NCBI RefSeq assembly: GCF_000959525.1
Contig: NZ_CP009832.1
Location: 1,736,001 to 1,800,000 of the forward strand
Direction of reading: 5' to 3'
Length of the DNA: 64,000 bases
DNA from: Burkholderia multivorans ATCC BAA-247
GTDB lineage: Bacteria; Pseudomonadota; Gammaproteobacteria; Burkholderiales; Burkholderiaceae
The position numbers and the translations under genes are program-made. Below are positions 26,775 to 35,016 of this stretch, in pieces (position 1 is the first letter of the stretch; the number at the start of each line of letters is the position of its first letter). The notes beneath the pieces are model-generated. The model saw only the letters and a list, made by a program, of their open reading frames with translations, made no database searches and was not told where the DNA came from.

Positions 26775-27839
26775 ATGCGGGCAGCCATGGTAGGTGCGGG
26801 TTCACTCGGGACGATTATCGGGGCGCTGATGACGCGGGCCGGCAAACAGATCGATCTGGTCGACAGTTACCAGGAACACGTCGACGCGCTCAACGCGTGC
26901 GGCGCGACGATCACCGGCGCCTTGGAGCTGAATGTTCCGGTTCGCGCCTTGACGCCCGATCAACTGACAGGGCGCTACGACCTCGTGTTCCTGTTGACGA
27001 AGCAGACGGTCAATCAGGCGATTCTGACGACGTTACTACCGCACCTGCATGCCGACAGCATCGTCTGCACCTTGCAGAACGGCATACCGGAGCATGCGGT
27101 GGCGGCGCTCGTCGGCGCGGAAAGGACGGTGGGCGGTGCCGTGGGCTTCGGCGCGACGTGGCTGAAACCCGGTGTGTCGTCGCTCACCTCGAGCTATGAG
27201 GCAGTGCAGAAGTTTGCGTTCGAGATCGGCGAGATCGACGGCGTGATCCGTCCGCGCCTGAAAGTCGTTCAGGCGTATCTCGAGTGCGTCGGCACGACCG
27301 AGATCCGCGCCGACCTGATGAGCATCCGGTTTTCGAAACTCCTGATGAACGCGACGTTCAGCGGCATGTCGGCGGCGCTCGGCTGTACGTTCGGCGACGT
27401 GCTCGACGATTCCCGTGCGATGGCGTGTCTCGCCTTCGTCGCCGACGAGTGCATCAAGGTCGCGCATGCGCACGGCGTACGCCTCGCCGAGATGCAGGGC
27501 AAGAATTTCGAATGTTTCGAACTGGCGAGCGCCGCCGACATTCCTTCGAAGATGCCGCTCTATCGCGAGATCTGGGGGGCGCACGCGAAGCTGAAAGCCA
27601 GCATGTTGCAGGACCTCGAAAAACGGCGCGATACCGAAATCGGCTACATCAACGGGCTGATCTGCGAGAAGGGCCGTGAGCGAGGTGTGCCGACGCCGTT
27701 CAACGACAGGATCGTCGCGCTCGTTGCCGAGGCGCAAGCGCGGCGCGGCGTCAACGACTTCAGTCATCTGGCGCGCTTCGACGACCTGCTCGCCGCGCAC
27801 GTGCGCGATCTTCCCGCTCTCGCGTGTTTAGACATGTGA
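26775..27839 (+). CDS. Ketopantoate-reductase-fold dehydrogenase (PanE/KPR family)
   Basis: A 354-residue NAD(P)-dependent dehydrogenase. The Rossmann motif MVGAGSLGTIIGAL starts the protein and the catalytic KPR Lys/Asn pair is visible in RFSKLLMNATFSG. It is longer than pantothenate PanE (about 300), and no pantothenate gene is near, so a role in the operon's pathway is more likely: interconverting a hydroxy acid and its keto acid. The start at 26775 follows GGAG by 8 nt; a GTG at 26730 overlapping the upstream stop is an alternative. Followed 55 bp later by the BKACE gene. Confidence 0.82.
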   Translation: MRAAMVGAGSLGTIIGALMTRAGKQIDLVDSYQEHVDALNACGATITGALELNVPVRALTPDQLTGRYDLVFLLTKQTVNQAILTTLLPHLHADSIVCTLQNGIPEHAVAALVGAERTVGGAVGFGATWLKPGVSSLTSSYEAVQKFAFEIGEIDGVIRPRLKVVQAYLECVGTTEIRADLMSIRFSKLLMNATFSGMSAALGCTFGDVLDDSRAMACLAFVADECIKVAHAHGVRLAEMQGKNFECFELASAADIPSKMPLYREIWGAHAKLKASMLQDLEKRRDTEIGYINGLICEKGRERGVPTPFNDRIVALVAEAQARRGVNDFSHLARFDDLLAAHVRDLPALACLDM

Positions 27840-27894
27840 TCGACACGCAGGCCCATCGATCCAGTTTTCCGTCCACTGCCCCACGAGGCATTTC

Positions 27895-28824
27895 ATGAGC
27901 AAGAAGACCATCATCAGCTGCGCCATCACGGGCGCCGTCCACACGCCGTCGATGTCACCGTATCTTCCGTGCACGCCCGACGAAATCGCCGAACAGAGCA
28001 TCGCGGCTGCCGAGGCGGGGGCCGCCATCATTCATCTGCATGCGCGCAATCCGGCGGATGGCAGCCCGTCGCCGTCTGCCGACGTCTATATGCGATTCCT
28101 GCCGCGCATCGCGGAACGGACCGATGCCGTGATCAACATCACCACGGGCGGCAGCGTCACGATGACGCTCGAGGATCGGCTGCAAGGCGCGCTGCGCGCG
28201 TCGCCCGAAATGGCGTCGCTGAATACCGGCTCGTTGAACTTCGCGATGTTCAGAATGGCGGAAAAACCGCGCGAGTGGAAACACGAATGGGAAGTGCCCT
28301 ACCTGAAAGCCACTGAGGACGGCATTTTCCGCAACACCTTCCGCGACATCAAATACATCCTGGAAACGCTGGGAAAAACGCACGGTACGAAGTTCGAGTT
28401 CGAGTGCTACGACATCGGCCACCTGTACAACCTGGCTTACTTCGTCGACATCGGCATGGTGAAGCCGCCGTTCCTCGTTCAGTCGGTGTTCGGCGTCATG
28501 GGCGGTATCGGCGCCGATCCGGAGAACATCTTCCTGATGAAGCAAACGGCCGACCGGCTGTTTGGCCAAGACTACGTCTGGTCGCTATTCGCGGCGGGCA
28601 AGCAGCAGATGCCGTTTACGACGATGGGCGCGTTGATGGGCGCGAACGTCCGTGTCGGCCTGGAAGACAGCCTGTTCCTCGAGCGCGGTAGGCTCGCGAC
28701 GTCGAATGCGGAACAGGTCGCGAAGATTCGCCGAATTCTCACCGAGCTGGGCGTGGAGATCGCGACGCCGGATGAGGCTCGCCAGATGCTTCAGCTGAAG
28801 GGGCGCAATAACGTAGCGTTCTAG
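27895..28824 (+). CDS. Beta-keto acid cleavage enzyme (BKACE / 3-keto-5-aminohexanoate cleavage family)
   Basis: A 309-residue TIM-barrel enzyme of the DUF849/Kce family. Zinc ligands IIHLHARNP (His47, His49) and the later conserved VQSVFGVMGGIG and GLEDSLF stretches are present. BKACE enzymes condense a beta-keto acid with acetyl-CoA and release acetoacetate and a new acyl-CoA. Each member has its own keto acid, such as dehydrocarnitine in carnitine breakdown. Here the gene follows a dehydrogenase and an AtoE-type importer, so the operon would import, oxidise and cleave one acid. No carnitine-specific genes are near. The substrate is open. Confidence 0.92.
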   Translation: MSKKTIISCAITGAVHTPSMSPYLPCTPDEIAEQSIAAAEAGAAIIHLHARNPADGSPSPSADVYMRFLPRIAERTDAVINITTGGSVTMTLEDRLQGALRASPEMASLNTGSLNFAMFRMAEKPREWKHEWEVPYLKATEDGIFRNTFRDIKYILETLGKTHGTKFEFECYDIGHLYNLAYFVDIGMVKPPFLVQSVFGVMGGIGADPENIFLMKQTADRLFGQDYVWSLFAAGKQQMPFTTMGALMGANVRVGLEDSLFLERGRLATSNAEQVAKIRRILTELGVEIATPDEARQMLQLKGRNNVAF

Positions 28825-29126
28825 CGGGTGTTCGGCTAGAGCCCGATTTGTATCCGACCGCATCGTCCGCCGGGACGAGGGGGCAGTGTGGCGAACGACG
28901 CCGACAACGACGTCAAGCGCCACCACGTGCGGGCGGCTGCTCGTCTTACTGCCGGGCGGGGAGTAGGGGCCAGCCGGGATTCGATTGAACCTCACGGTCG
29001 CGGGCTTCGGCCCATGTCCGAAAGTCACAGATGCTGTCGGCAGCTCTCCGCGCCAACGAAAAAACCAATAATGTATTGATCTTACGGGGTTTTCCGAGCT
29101 TCGCCGGGTTGCGCAGGAACAGCTGA
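28825..29126. other. Intergenic region between BKACE gene and second tRNA-Leu unit
   Basis: About 300 bp with no convincing gene or consensus terminator for the BKACE operon. It ends where the conserved tRNA-Leu module begins. Open frames here on the minus strand show no recognisable domain. Confidence 0.5.
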
Positions 29127-29234
29127 CGGTGCCCAGGAGAGGACTCGGTCACACGAGCGCGCCCCCCGGCTGCGCTTGCAAGCGCAGCCCTTCGAGTCCC
29201 CACGCAAAGCGCGCAGGCGCTTTGCTTCCTGGGC
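29127..29234 (-). other. tRNA-Leu-like palindromic element, copy B
   Basis: Same architecture as 238-344: acceptor-like strands GCCCAGG/CCTGGGC (here perfectly paired), the 9-bp stem with 4-nt loop (29204-29225), and the 22-nt perfect palindrome (29168-29189). The 3' end reads CCG instead of CCA. The paired segments are unchanged relative to copy A while linkers differ, which suggests the fold matters or that copies are recent. Confidence 0.65.
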
Positions 29235-29242
29235 CGAAAATG

Positions 29243-29267
29243 AAAAAAGGCCGGCATGAAGCCGACC
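29243..29267 (-). terminator. tRNA-Leu terminator (copy B)
   Basis: GGTCGGC/GCCGGCC stem followed by TTTTTT on the minus strand, 14 nt past the tRNA 3' end. Same module as 353-376. Confidence 0.8.
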
Positions 29268-29280
29268 TTTTTAAAACAGA

Positions 29281-29367
29281 TGGTGCCCAGGAGAGGACTC
29301 GAACCTCCACGGTGTTGCCACCGCTAGGACCTGAACCTAGTGCGTCTACCAATTCCGCCACCTGGGC
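29281..29367 (-). tRNA. tRNA-Leu (anticodon CAG), copy B
   Basis: 87 nt, CCA encoded, identical in the mature part to the copy at 390-476. It is divergent from rnr. Homology with copy A runs through the tRNA to about 7 nt beyond its 5' end (29374) and then stops abruptly, so the duplication boundary sits at the tRNA start. Confidence 0.97.
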
Positions 29368-29402
29368 ACGTTTGCAGTAGCTGCTTGCTGCAAAGAAGCG
29401 AA

Positions 29403-29430
29403 ATTATAGCGCCCCAATTATTCGTGTCAA
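29403..29430 (-). promoter_or_regulatory. Promoter of tRNA-Leu copy B
   Basis: Minus strand: TTGACA (29430-29425), 16-bp spacer, TATAAT (29408-29403). Both hexamers are perfect consensus. It is the strongest-looking promoter in the window. Confidence 0.88.
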
Positions 29431-29616
29431 CATTTTTTTGCGATGCGCCGCAGGGCGGCCGCCGCCGCGTGCGGCGGCGCGACTCGGCGTCATTTTGCGA
29501 CACGGCCGGGTGATAGAATGAGCCGCCGCCGTCACTATAGAACTGTCTGACGGACACTTCTATGTTGATGCCGTGCACCATCTGTCAACGCAACGAGAAC
29601 AATCATCGACAAACCC

Positions 29617-32073
29617 TTGAGCAAATATCCGTACCCCATTCCGAGCCGTGAAGAGATTCTCGGCGTGCTGCGTACGAGCGACGCGCCGCTGGCCGCCAAC
29701 GACATCGCGGAAGCGCTGTCGATCAAGCGCCAGGAGCGTGAAGGGTTCTTCCGGCGTGTCGCCGCAATGGAGCGCGACGGCCAGATCCGGCTCGACAAGC
29801 GTGGCCATTACCAGCTGACCCATCCGTCCAATTTCGTGGCCGGCCGCGTGCAGGGCCATCGCGACGGCTACGGCTTCGTCATTCGCGACGACGGCCAGGA
29901 CGACCTGTTCCTGCCGAACGGCGAAATGCAGAAGGTGATGCACAACGATCGCGTGCTCGCGCGGATCGTCGGCTACGACCGCCGCGGCCGGCCCGAAGGG
30001 CATGTGGTCGAGGTCACCGAGCGCGCGAACAAGCGCGTGATCGGCCGTCTGCTCAACGAGAACGGCGCGCTGATCGTCGCGCCCGAAGACAAGCGCATCG
30101 GCCACGACATCCTGATCACGCAGAACGTGAAGAAGGCGAAGGTCGGGCAGGTGGTCGTCGTCGAGCTGACCGATTTCCCGAGCCGTCATTCGCAGCCGCT
30201 CGGCCGCGTCGTCGAGGTGCTCGGCGACATCGACGATCCGGGCATGGAAATCGAAATCGCGGTGCGCAAGTACGGCGTGCCGCACGAGTTCAGCCCGGCG
30301 GCGCTCGACGAGGCCGCCGCGCTGCCCGACAAGGTGCGCCCGGCCGATCTGCGGTTCCGCGTCGACCTGCGCGACGTGCCGCTCGTGACGATCGACGGCG
30401 AAGACGCGCGCGACTTCGACGATGCCGTCTACTGCGAGCCGACGAAGGTCGGCCGCGGCGACGGCTTCCGGCTGATCGTCGCGATCGCCGACGTGTCGCA
30501 CTACGTCCAGCCGGGCAGCGGGCTCGACGCCGACGCACTGGAGCGCAGCACGTCGGTCTACTTCCCGCGCCGCGTGATTCCGATGCTGCCGGAGAAATTG
30601 TCGAACGGTCTCTGCTCGCTGAACCCGCAGGTCGACCGCTGCGTGCTCGCGTGCGACATCGTGATCACGGCGCGCGGCGAGATCAAGGCGTATCAGTTCT
30701 ATCCGGCCGTGATCCACTCGGCCGCGCGTCTCACGTATACGGAAGTCGCGGCGGTGCTCGCCAACACGAAGGGGCCGGAAGCCGCGCGTCGCGCGGAGCT
30801 GCTGCCGCACCTGCAGAACCTGTACGGCGTGTACAAGGCGCTGTTCGCGGCGCGCCAGAAGCGCGGCGCGATCGACTTCGACACGACGGAGACGTACATC
30901 GTCTGCAACGCGCAGGGCAAGATCGAGCAGATCGTCCCGCGCCAGCGCAACGACGCGCACAAGCTGATCGAGGAATGCATGCTGGCCGCGAACGTCTGCG
31001 CGGCTGACTTCCTGAAGCGCAACAAGCATCCGGGCCTGTACCGCGTGCATGCAGGGCCGACGCCGGAGAAGCTCGAGAACCTGCGTGCGTTCCTGCGCGG
31101 GATGGGCCTGACGCTCGGCGGCGGCGAGACGCCGCACGCGAGCGACTACGCGGCGCTGATGGCGCAGATCCGCGACCGGCCCGACGCGCAGATGCTGCAG
31201 CCGATGCTCCTGCGCTCGATGCAGCAGGCCGTCTACAGCCCCGACAACATCGGTCACTTCGGCCTCGCGTACGACGCCTACGCGCACTTCACGAGCCCGA
31301 TTCGCCGCTATCCGGACCTGCTCACGCACCGCGCGATCTACGCGATCCTGTCGGGCAAGAAGTACGTGCCGAAGGCACCGGAAGGGTTCGAGCTGAACAC
31401 CGCGCTGTCGCCGCGCGCCCGCGCGATGCAGCAGGCGGACGACGAAGCGCGCAACCGCTCGCGCAGCAACACCGCGATCTGGGAAGAGCTCGGCCTGCAC
31501 TGCTCGGCGAACGAGCGCCGCGCGGACGAGGCGTCGCGCGACGTCGAAGCCTGGCTGAAGTGCTATTTCATGCGCGACAAGCTCGGCGAGGAGTACGGCG
31601 GCATGGTGAACGGCGTCACGTCGTTCGGCATCTTCGTGCAGCTCGACACGCTGTTCATCGAAGGGCTCGTGCACGTGACGGAACTCGGTTCCGACTACTT
31701 CCAGTACGACGAGATCAAGAACGAGCTGCGCGGCGAACGCACGGGCATCCGCTATCGGCTGTCGGACCGCGTGCGCGTGCAGGTGAGCCGCGTCGATCTC
31801 GACGCGCGCAAGATCGACTTCCGGCTCGTGCGCGACACGCCGGTGAAGGCGCCGCGTCCGGTCGTTGCGCCGACACCGGGCGCCGAGCGCGGCGGCCCGC
31901 GCGTGCGCGCGCTGCCGTCCGCGGAAGAATCGGCGCCGCATCACAAGAAGGCCGCGAGTGCGCCGAGCGCCGCGGTGAAGGAAGCGCGCGCGGCGCGCGC
32001 AGCCGCTAAGAAGAAGGGCGGCACGGCGGCGAAGGCCCCCGCGAAGAAGGTGCGCGCCCGCAAGAAACACTGA
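29617..32073 (+). CDS. rnr: Ribonuclease R
   Basis: An 818-residue 3'-5' exoribonuclease that degrades structured RNA and takes part in rRNA/tmRNA quality control. Order: N-terminal winged helix (REEILGVLRTSDAPL), cold-shock domains, RNB catalytic domain with the acidic motif TIDGEDARDFDDAV near residue 260 and FTSPIRRYPDLL, an S1 domain (GGMVNGVTSFGIFVQLDTLF), and a Lys/Ala-rich basic tail. The best start is TTG at 29617, giving MSKYPYPIPS; there is no good Shine-Dalgarno and no in-frame ATG upstream before a stop. A hairpin separates it from rlmB. Confidence 0.97.
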   Translation: MSKYPYPIPSREEILGVLRTSDAPLAANDIAEALSIKRQEREGFFRRVAAMERDGQIRLDKRGHYQLTHPSNFVAGRVQGHRDGYGFVIRDDGQDDLFLPNGEMQKVMHNDRVLARIVGYDRRGRPEGHVVEVTERANKRVIGRLLNENGALIVAPEDKRIGHDILITQNVKKAKVGQVVVVELTDFPSRHSQPLGRVVEVLGDIDDPGMEIEIAVRKYGVPHEFSPAALDEAAALPDKVRPADLRFRVDLRDVPLVTIDGEDARDFDDAVYCEPTKVGRGDGFRLIVAIADVSHYVQPGSGLDADALERSTSVYFPRRVIPMLPEKLSNGLCSLNPQVDRCVLACDIVITARGEIKAYQFYPAVIHSAARLTYTEVAAVLANTKGPEAARRAELLPHLQNLYGVYKALFAARQKRGAIDFDTTETYIVCNAQGKIEQIVPRQRNDAHKLIEECMLAANVCAADFLKRNKHPGLYRVHAGPTPEKLENLRAFLRGMGLTLGGGETPHASDYAALMAQIRDRPDAQMLQPMLLRSMQQAVYSPDNIGHFGLAYDAYAHFTSPIRRYPDLLTHRAIYAILSGKKYVPKAPEGFELNTALSPRARAMQQADDEARNRSRSNTAIWEELGLHCSANERRADEASRDVEAWLKCYFMRDKLGEEYGGMVNGVTSFGIFVQLDTLFIEGLVHVTELGSDYFQYDEIKNELRGERTGIRYRLSDRVRVQVSRVDLDARKIDFRLVRDTPVKAPRPVVAPTPGAERGGPRVRALPSAEESAPHHKKAASAPSAAVKEARAARAAAKKKGGTAAKAPAKKVRARKKH

Positions 32074-32110
32074 GCGTGCGGGGCGCAATGCGCTCCGCCG
32101 TATCGAAAGA

Positions 32111-32155
32111 CGCCGCGTCGCCGGTCACGTGCCGGCCACGCGGCGCTTTCCTTTT
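32111..32155 (+). terminator. Hairpin between rnr and rlmB
   Basis: CGCCGCGT and ACGCGGCG form the outer stem with an inner CCGG/CCGG stem, followed by a T-rich tract. Probably a full or partial terminator behind rnr, lying 38 nt after its stop. Confidence 0.65.
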
Positions 32156-32215
32156 CCATGGATCGCGGCTGCGCGCGTCGTGCGGCCGCACGTTTGATCG
32201 AAGGTTGTTCCAGTC

Positions 32216-32959
32216 ATGTCACGTCTGAAGGTTCTTTACGGTTTTCATGCGGTGACCGCACGCTTGCGGCACGATGCAGCGACGGTGGTGGAGGTGCTGT
32301 ACGACCAGACGCGTCGCGATCGCCGCATGCAGGACTTCCTGCACGCCGCGAAGGAAGCGGGCGTGCGGCTGATCGCAGCCGACGAGACGCGTCTGTGGGG
32401 GCTCGCGCATACCGAGCGTCACCAGGGCGTCGTCGCGCGCGTCGAAGACCTCCCGCTCGCGCAAAACCTGTCCGAGCTGCTCGACGGCATTCAAGGGCCG
32501 GCGCTGTTGCTGGTGCTCGACGGCGTCACCGATCCGCACAACCTCGGCGCGTGCCTGCGCGTCGCCGATGCGGCCGGCGCGCACGCTGTGATCGCGCCGC
32601 GCGACCGTGCGGTCGGCCTGAACGCAACGGCTGCGAAGGTCGCGAGCGGCGCCGCCGACACCGTGCCGTACATCACGGTCACGAACCTGGCGCGTGCGTT
32701 GCGCGAGCTGAAGGAAGCCGGCGTGTGGATCATCGGCACGTCGGACGAAGCGTCGGCGACGCTGTACGACACGAAGCTCGACGGCCCGGTCGCGATCGTG
32801 ATGGGCGCCGAAGGCGAGGGCATGCGCCGGCTCACGCGCGACACGTGCGACGAAGTGATGAGCATTCCGATGGCGGGCAGCGTCGAAAGTCTGAACGTGT
32901 CGGTGGCGAGCGGCGTATGCCTGTACGAAGCGGTTCGGCAGCGGCGGGCGAAAGGCTGA
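32216..32959 (+). CDS. rlmB: 23S rRNA (guanosine-2251-2'-O)-methyltransferase
   Basis: A 247-residue SPOUT methyltransferase. The N-terminal substrate-binding domain ([11 protein letters not shown]) is followed by the knot region with motifs [28 protein letters not shown] and [15 protein letters not shown], all diagnostic for TrmH/RlmB enzymes that bind SAM. It methylates G2251 in the peptidyl-transferase centre. The position directly behind rnr is the standard proteobacterial order, which decides RlmB over other TrmH-type proteins. Confidence 0.96.
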   Translation: MSRLKVLYGFHAVTARLRHDAATVVEVLYDQTRRDRRMQDFLHAAKEAGVRLIAADETRLWGLAHTERHQGVVARVEDLPLAQNLSELLDGIQGPALLLVLDGVTDPHNLGACLRVADAAGAHAVIAPRDRAVGLNATAAKVASGAADTVPYITVTNLARALRELKEAGVWIIGTSDEASATLYDTKLDGPVAIVMGAEGEGMRRLTRDTCDEVMSIPMAGSVESLNVSVASGVCLYEAVRQRRAKG

Positions 32960-33029
32960 CGCGTCTGCCGCGCCGCACGAGGCATCGCCCGCGTCTGCCG
33001 CGCCGCGAGCGCGCAGCACGATGCGCATC

Positions 33030-33062
33030 GCGCGCCCGCAAGCGCAGCGGCGCGCGTTTTCT
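33030..33062 (+). terminator. Hairpin behind rlmB
   Basis: GCGCGCC/GGCGCGC stem, 12-nt loop, then TTTTCTTCC. Weak T-tract, and it lies just 16 nt before the amidase start, so it might instead be an internal leader hairpin. Confidence 0.4.
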
Positions 33063-33077
33063 TCCGGTTCTCACTCG

Positions 33078-33953
33078 ATGACATCGTTTCGCGTCGGCGC
33101 GTCGTGCGCCGCCTTGTGCCTGCTTGCCGCGTGTGCGTCGCCGTCGCTGGTCGAACGCGGCAGCTACTATGCCGATACGAGCCTGCACGCGCGCGGCGCC
33201 GATTCGCGGATCCGCTTTCTCGTGATGCACTACACCGAAAGCGACGAGGCGAAATCGCTGCGCACGTTGACGGGCGATACGGTCAGCGTGCACTACGTGG
33301 TGCCGGCTCATCCGCGCAGCGAGCGCGGGCAGCCGGTCGTCTATCAGCTCGTGCCCGAAGCCCAGCGCGCGTGGCATGCGGGCGTCAGCGCATGGCAGCA
33401 GACGACCGAACTGAACGCGGCATCGATCGGCATCGAGAACGTGAATCGCGGCCCGCTCGATCCGCAGCAGCGCACGTGGCAGCCGTATCCGCCGGAACAG
33501 GTCGATGCGCTGATCCGGCTGTCGAAGGACATCGTCGCGCGTTACGGCATCGCACCGACTCGCGTGGTCGGGCACAGCGACATCGCACCGCAACGCAAGA
33601 TCGATCCGGGCCCGCTGTTTCCGTGGCGCGCGCTCGCACAAGCCGGCGTCGGCGCGTGGCCCGACGACGCGACGGTCGCCGCGCGGCTCGCGGGCCGCGA
33701 CCCGCATGCGCCCGTCGACGTGCGCGAGCTGCAGGCGAAGCTCGCGCGCTACGGCTACGACGTGCCGATCGACGGCGTGCTCGACACGCGCACGCGCCGC
33801 GTGTTTTCGGCGTTCCAGATGCACTTTCGGCCGTCCGACTATGCGGGCGATGCAGATGCCGAGACGGACGCGATCGCGCAGGCGCTGCTCGACAAGTATT
33901 TCCCGGGCCAGCCGCCGATGGATGGCGCGCGGTCCGACGTCGATCCGCAGTGA
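33078..33953 (+). CDS. N-acetylmuramoyl-L-alanine amidase, AmiD-like lipoprotein
   Basis: A 291-residue cell-wall enzyme. The signal peptide ends in the lipobox LLAAC (Cys near 17), so it is lipid-anchored, probably in the outer membrane. The zinc amidase_2 domain has FLVMHYTES and GHSDIAPQRKIDPG with the metal and catalytic residues. A C-terminal peptidoglycan-binding segment (VRELQAKLARYGYDVPIDG) follows, as in E. coli AmiD. It cleaves the muramic acid-L-Ala bond and may recycle cell-wall fragments. The start at 33078 gives a proper signal peptide; an ATG at 33021 would not. Confidence 0.88.
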   Translation: MTSFRVGASCAALCLLAACASPSLVERGSYYADTSLHARGADSRIRFLVMHYTESDEAKSLRTLTGDTVSVHYVVPAHPRSERGQPVVYQLVPEAQRAWHAGVSAWQQTTELNAASIGIENVNRGPLDPQQRTWQPYPPEQVDALIRLSKDIVARYGIAPTRVVGHSDIAPQRKIDPGPLFPWRALAQAGVGAWPDDATVAARLAGRDPHAPVDVRELQAKLARYGYDVPIDGVLDTRTRRVFSAFQMHFRPSDYAGDADAETDAIAQALLDKYFPGQPPMDGARSDVDPQ

Positions 33954-34040
33954 GCGACCGGCGCGCCGAAAACGGGCGGCCGCTTGCGCGAGTCCGGTAA
34001 ACTGGCGGTTTTTCCGCAATCCTGCAGCATCATCCATCCC

Positions 34041-34736
34041 ATGACTCAAGACGAACTCAAACGCCTGGTCGGCCAGGCCGCCGCCGATTACGTGATCCAC
34101 AACGTGCCGGAGGGCGCGGTGATCGGCGTCGGCACCGGCTCGACGGCGAACTGCTTCATCGACGCGCTCGCGGCCGTCAAATCGCGCTATCGCGGCGCCG
34201 TATCGAGCTCCGTCGCGACGACCGAGCGCCTGAAGTCGCACGGCATCGCGGTGTTCGACCTGAACGAAGTGGAGTCGCTGCAGGTGTACGTCGACGGCGC
34301 CGACGAGATCGACGCGAGCGGCGCGATGATCAAGGGCGGCGGCGGTGCGCTGACGCGCGAGAAGATCGTCGCGTCGGTCGCCGACACCTTCGTCTGCATC
34401 GCCGACGCGAGCAAGCGTGTGCCGGTACTCGGCGCGTTCCCGCTGCCGATCGAAGTCGTGCCGATGGCGCGCACCGCGATCGGCCGGCGCGTGACGGCGC
34501 TCGGCGGCGTGCCGGTGCTGCGCGTGACGAAGGACGGCGCGCCGTACATCACCGATAACGGCAACGAGATCCTCGACGTGAAGGGGCTGCAGATCGCCGA
34601 TCCGCGCGGTTTCGAGGCGCAGGTCAATGCGTGGCCGGGCGTCGTGACGGTCGGGCTGTTCGCCGCGCGCGGCGCGAATCTGTGCCTGCTCGGCACCGAA
34701 CACGGCGTCGAGACGATCGTTTATCCGGCGCATTGA
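34041..34736 (+). CDS. rpiA: Ribose-5-phosphate isomerase A
   Basis: A 231-residue cytosolic enzyme of the non-oxidative pentose-phosphate pathway that interconverts ribose-5-phosphate and ribulose-5-phosphate. Signature stretches: [37 protein letters not shown] with the catalytic Asp/Glu/Lys region, and TDNGNEILD near the end. Length is exactly typical for the family. Followed by a clear terminator, so it is the last gene of this run. Confidence 0.97.
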   Translation: MTQDELKRLVGQAAADYVIHNVPEGAVIGVGTGSTANCFIDALAAVKSRYRGAVSSSVATTERLKSHGIAVFDLNEVESLQVYVDGADEIDASGAMIKGGGGALTREKIVASVADTFVCIADASKRVPVLGAFPLPIEVVPMARTAIGRRVTALGGVPVLRVTKDGAPYITDNGNEILDVKGLQIADPRGFEAQVNAWPGVVTVGLFAARGANLCLLGTEHGVETIVYPAH

Positions 34737-34813
34737 AAAACGTCGGCGTGCAATCGGTCAGAACGCGCACATAGCCGTAATGGATTGCATGTTTAAATCT
34801 TGAAAAAATCATG

Positions 34814-34849
34814 GCCCGGCAGGCGCAGCGCGCTTCCCGGGCTTTTTTT
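34814..34849 (+). terminator. Terminator behind rpiA
   Basis: GCCCGG/CCGGGC stem with a GC-rich loop, followed by seven T residues. It starts 77 nt after the rpiA stop. Confidence 0.85.
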
Positions 34850-34933
34850 GAGGCCGTATAAATCTCCGCGTCAAAAAGAGGGATAACCCTGTCAGGTGTT
34901 TACCAGATAGCGGAATGGCGTCGAACTCATCAA

Positions 34934-34948
34934 CTTATAGATCATAAG
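34934..34948. promoter_or_regulatory. Palindrome upstream of the GntR gene, possible operator
   Basis: CTTAT-AGATC-ATAAG, a perfect 15-bp dyad 68 bp before the GntR start codon. FadR-type regulators often bind their own promoter, but this does not match a known GntR consensus. Confidence 0.35.
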
Positions 34949-35016
34949 AACAGTCGTAACCAGGGCCGGCGGAACTGCGGAGCAGGTTTTCGCAAATCGA
35001 CGCACGGGGAGGTGTC

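Noticed and set aside
590-29126. Prophage or conjugative element between the tRNA-Leu copies
   Set aside because: No integrase, structural, replication or transfer gene was found; all genes are metabolic, transport or regulatory.
29560-32088. 842-codon minus-strand frame opposite rnr
   Set aside because: Antisense shadow of rnr; composition is the usual Arg/Ala/His-rich artefact.
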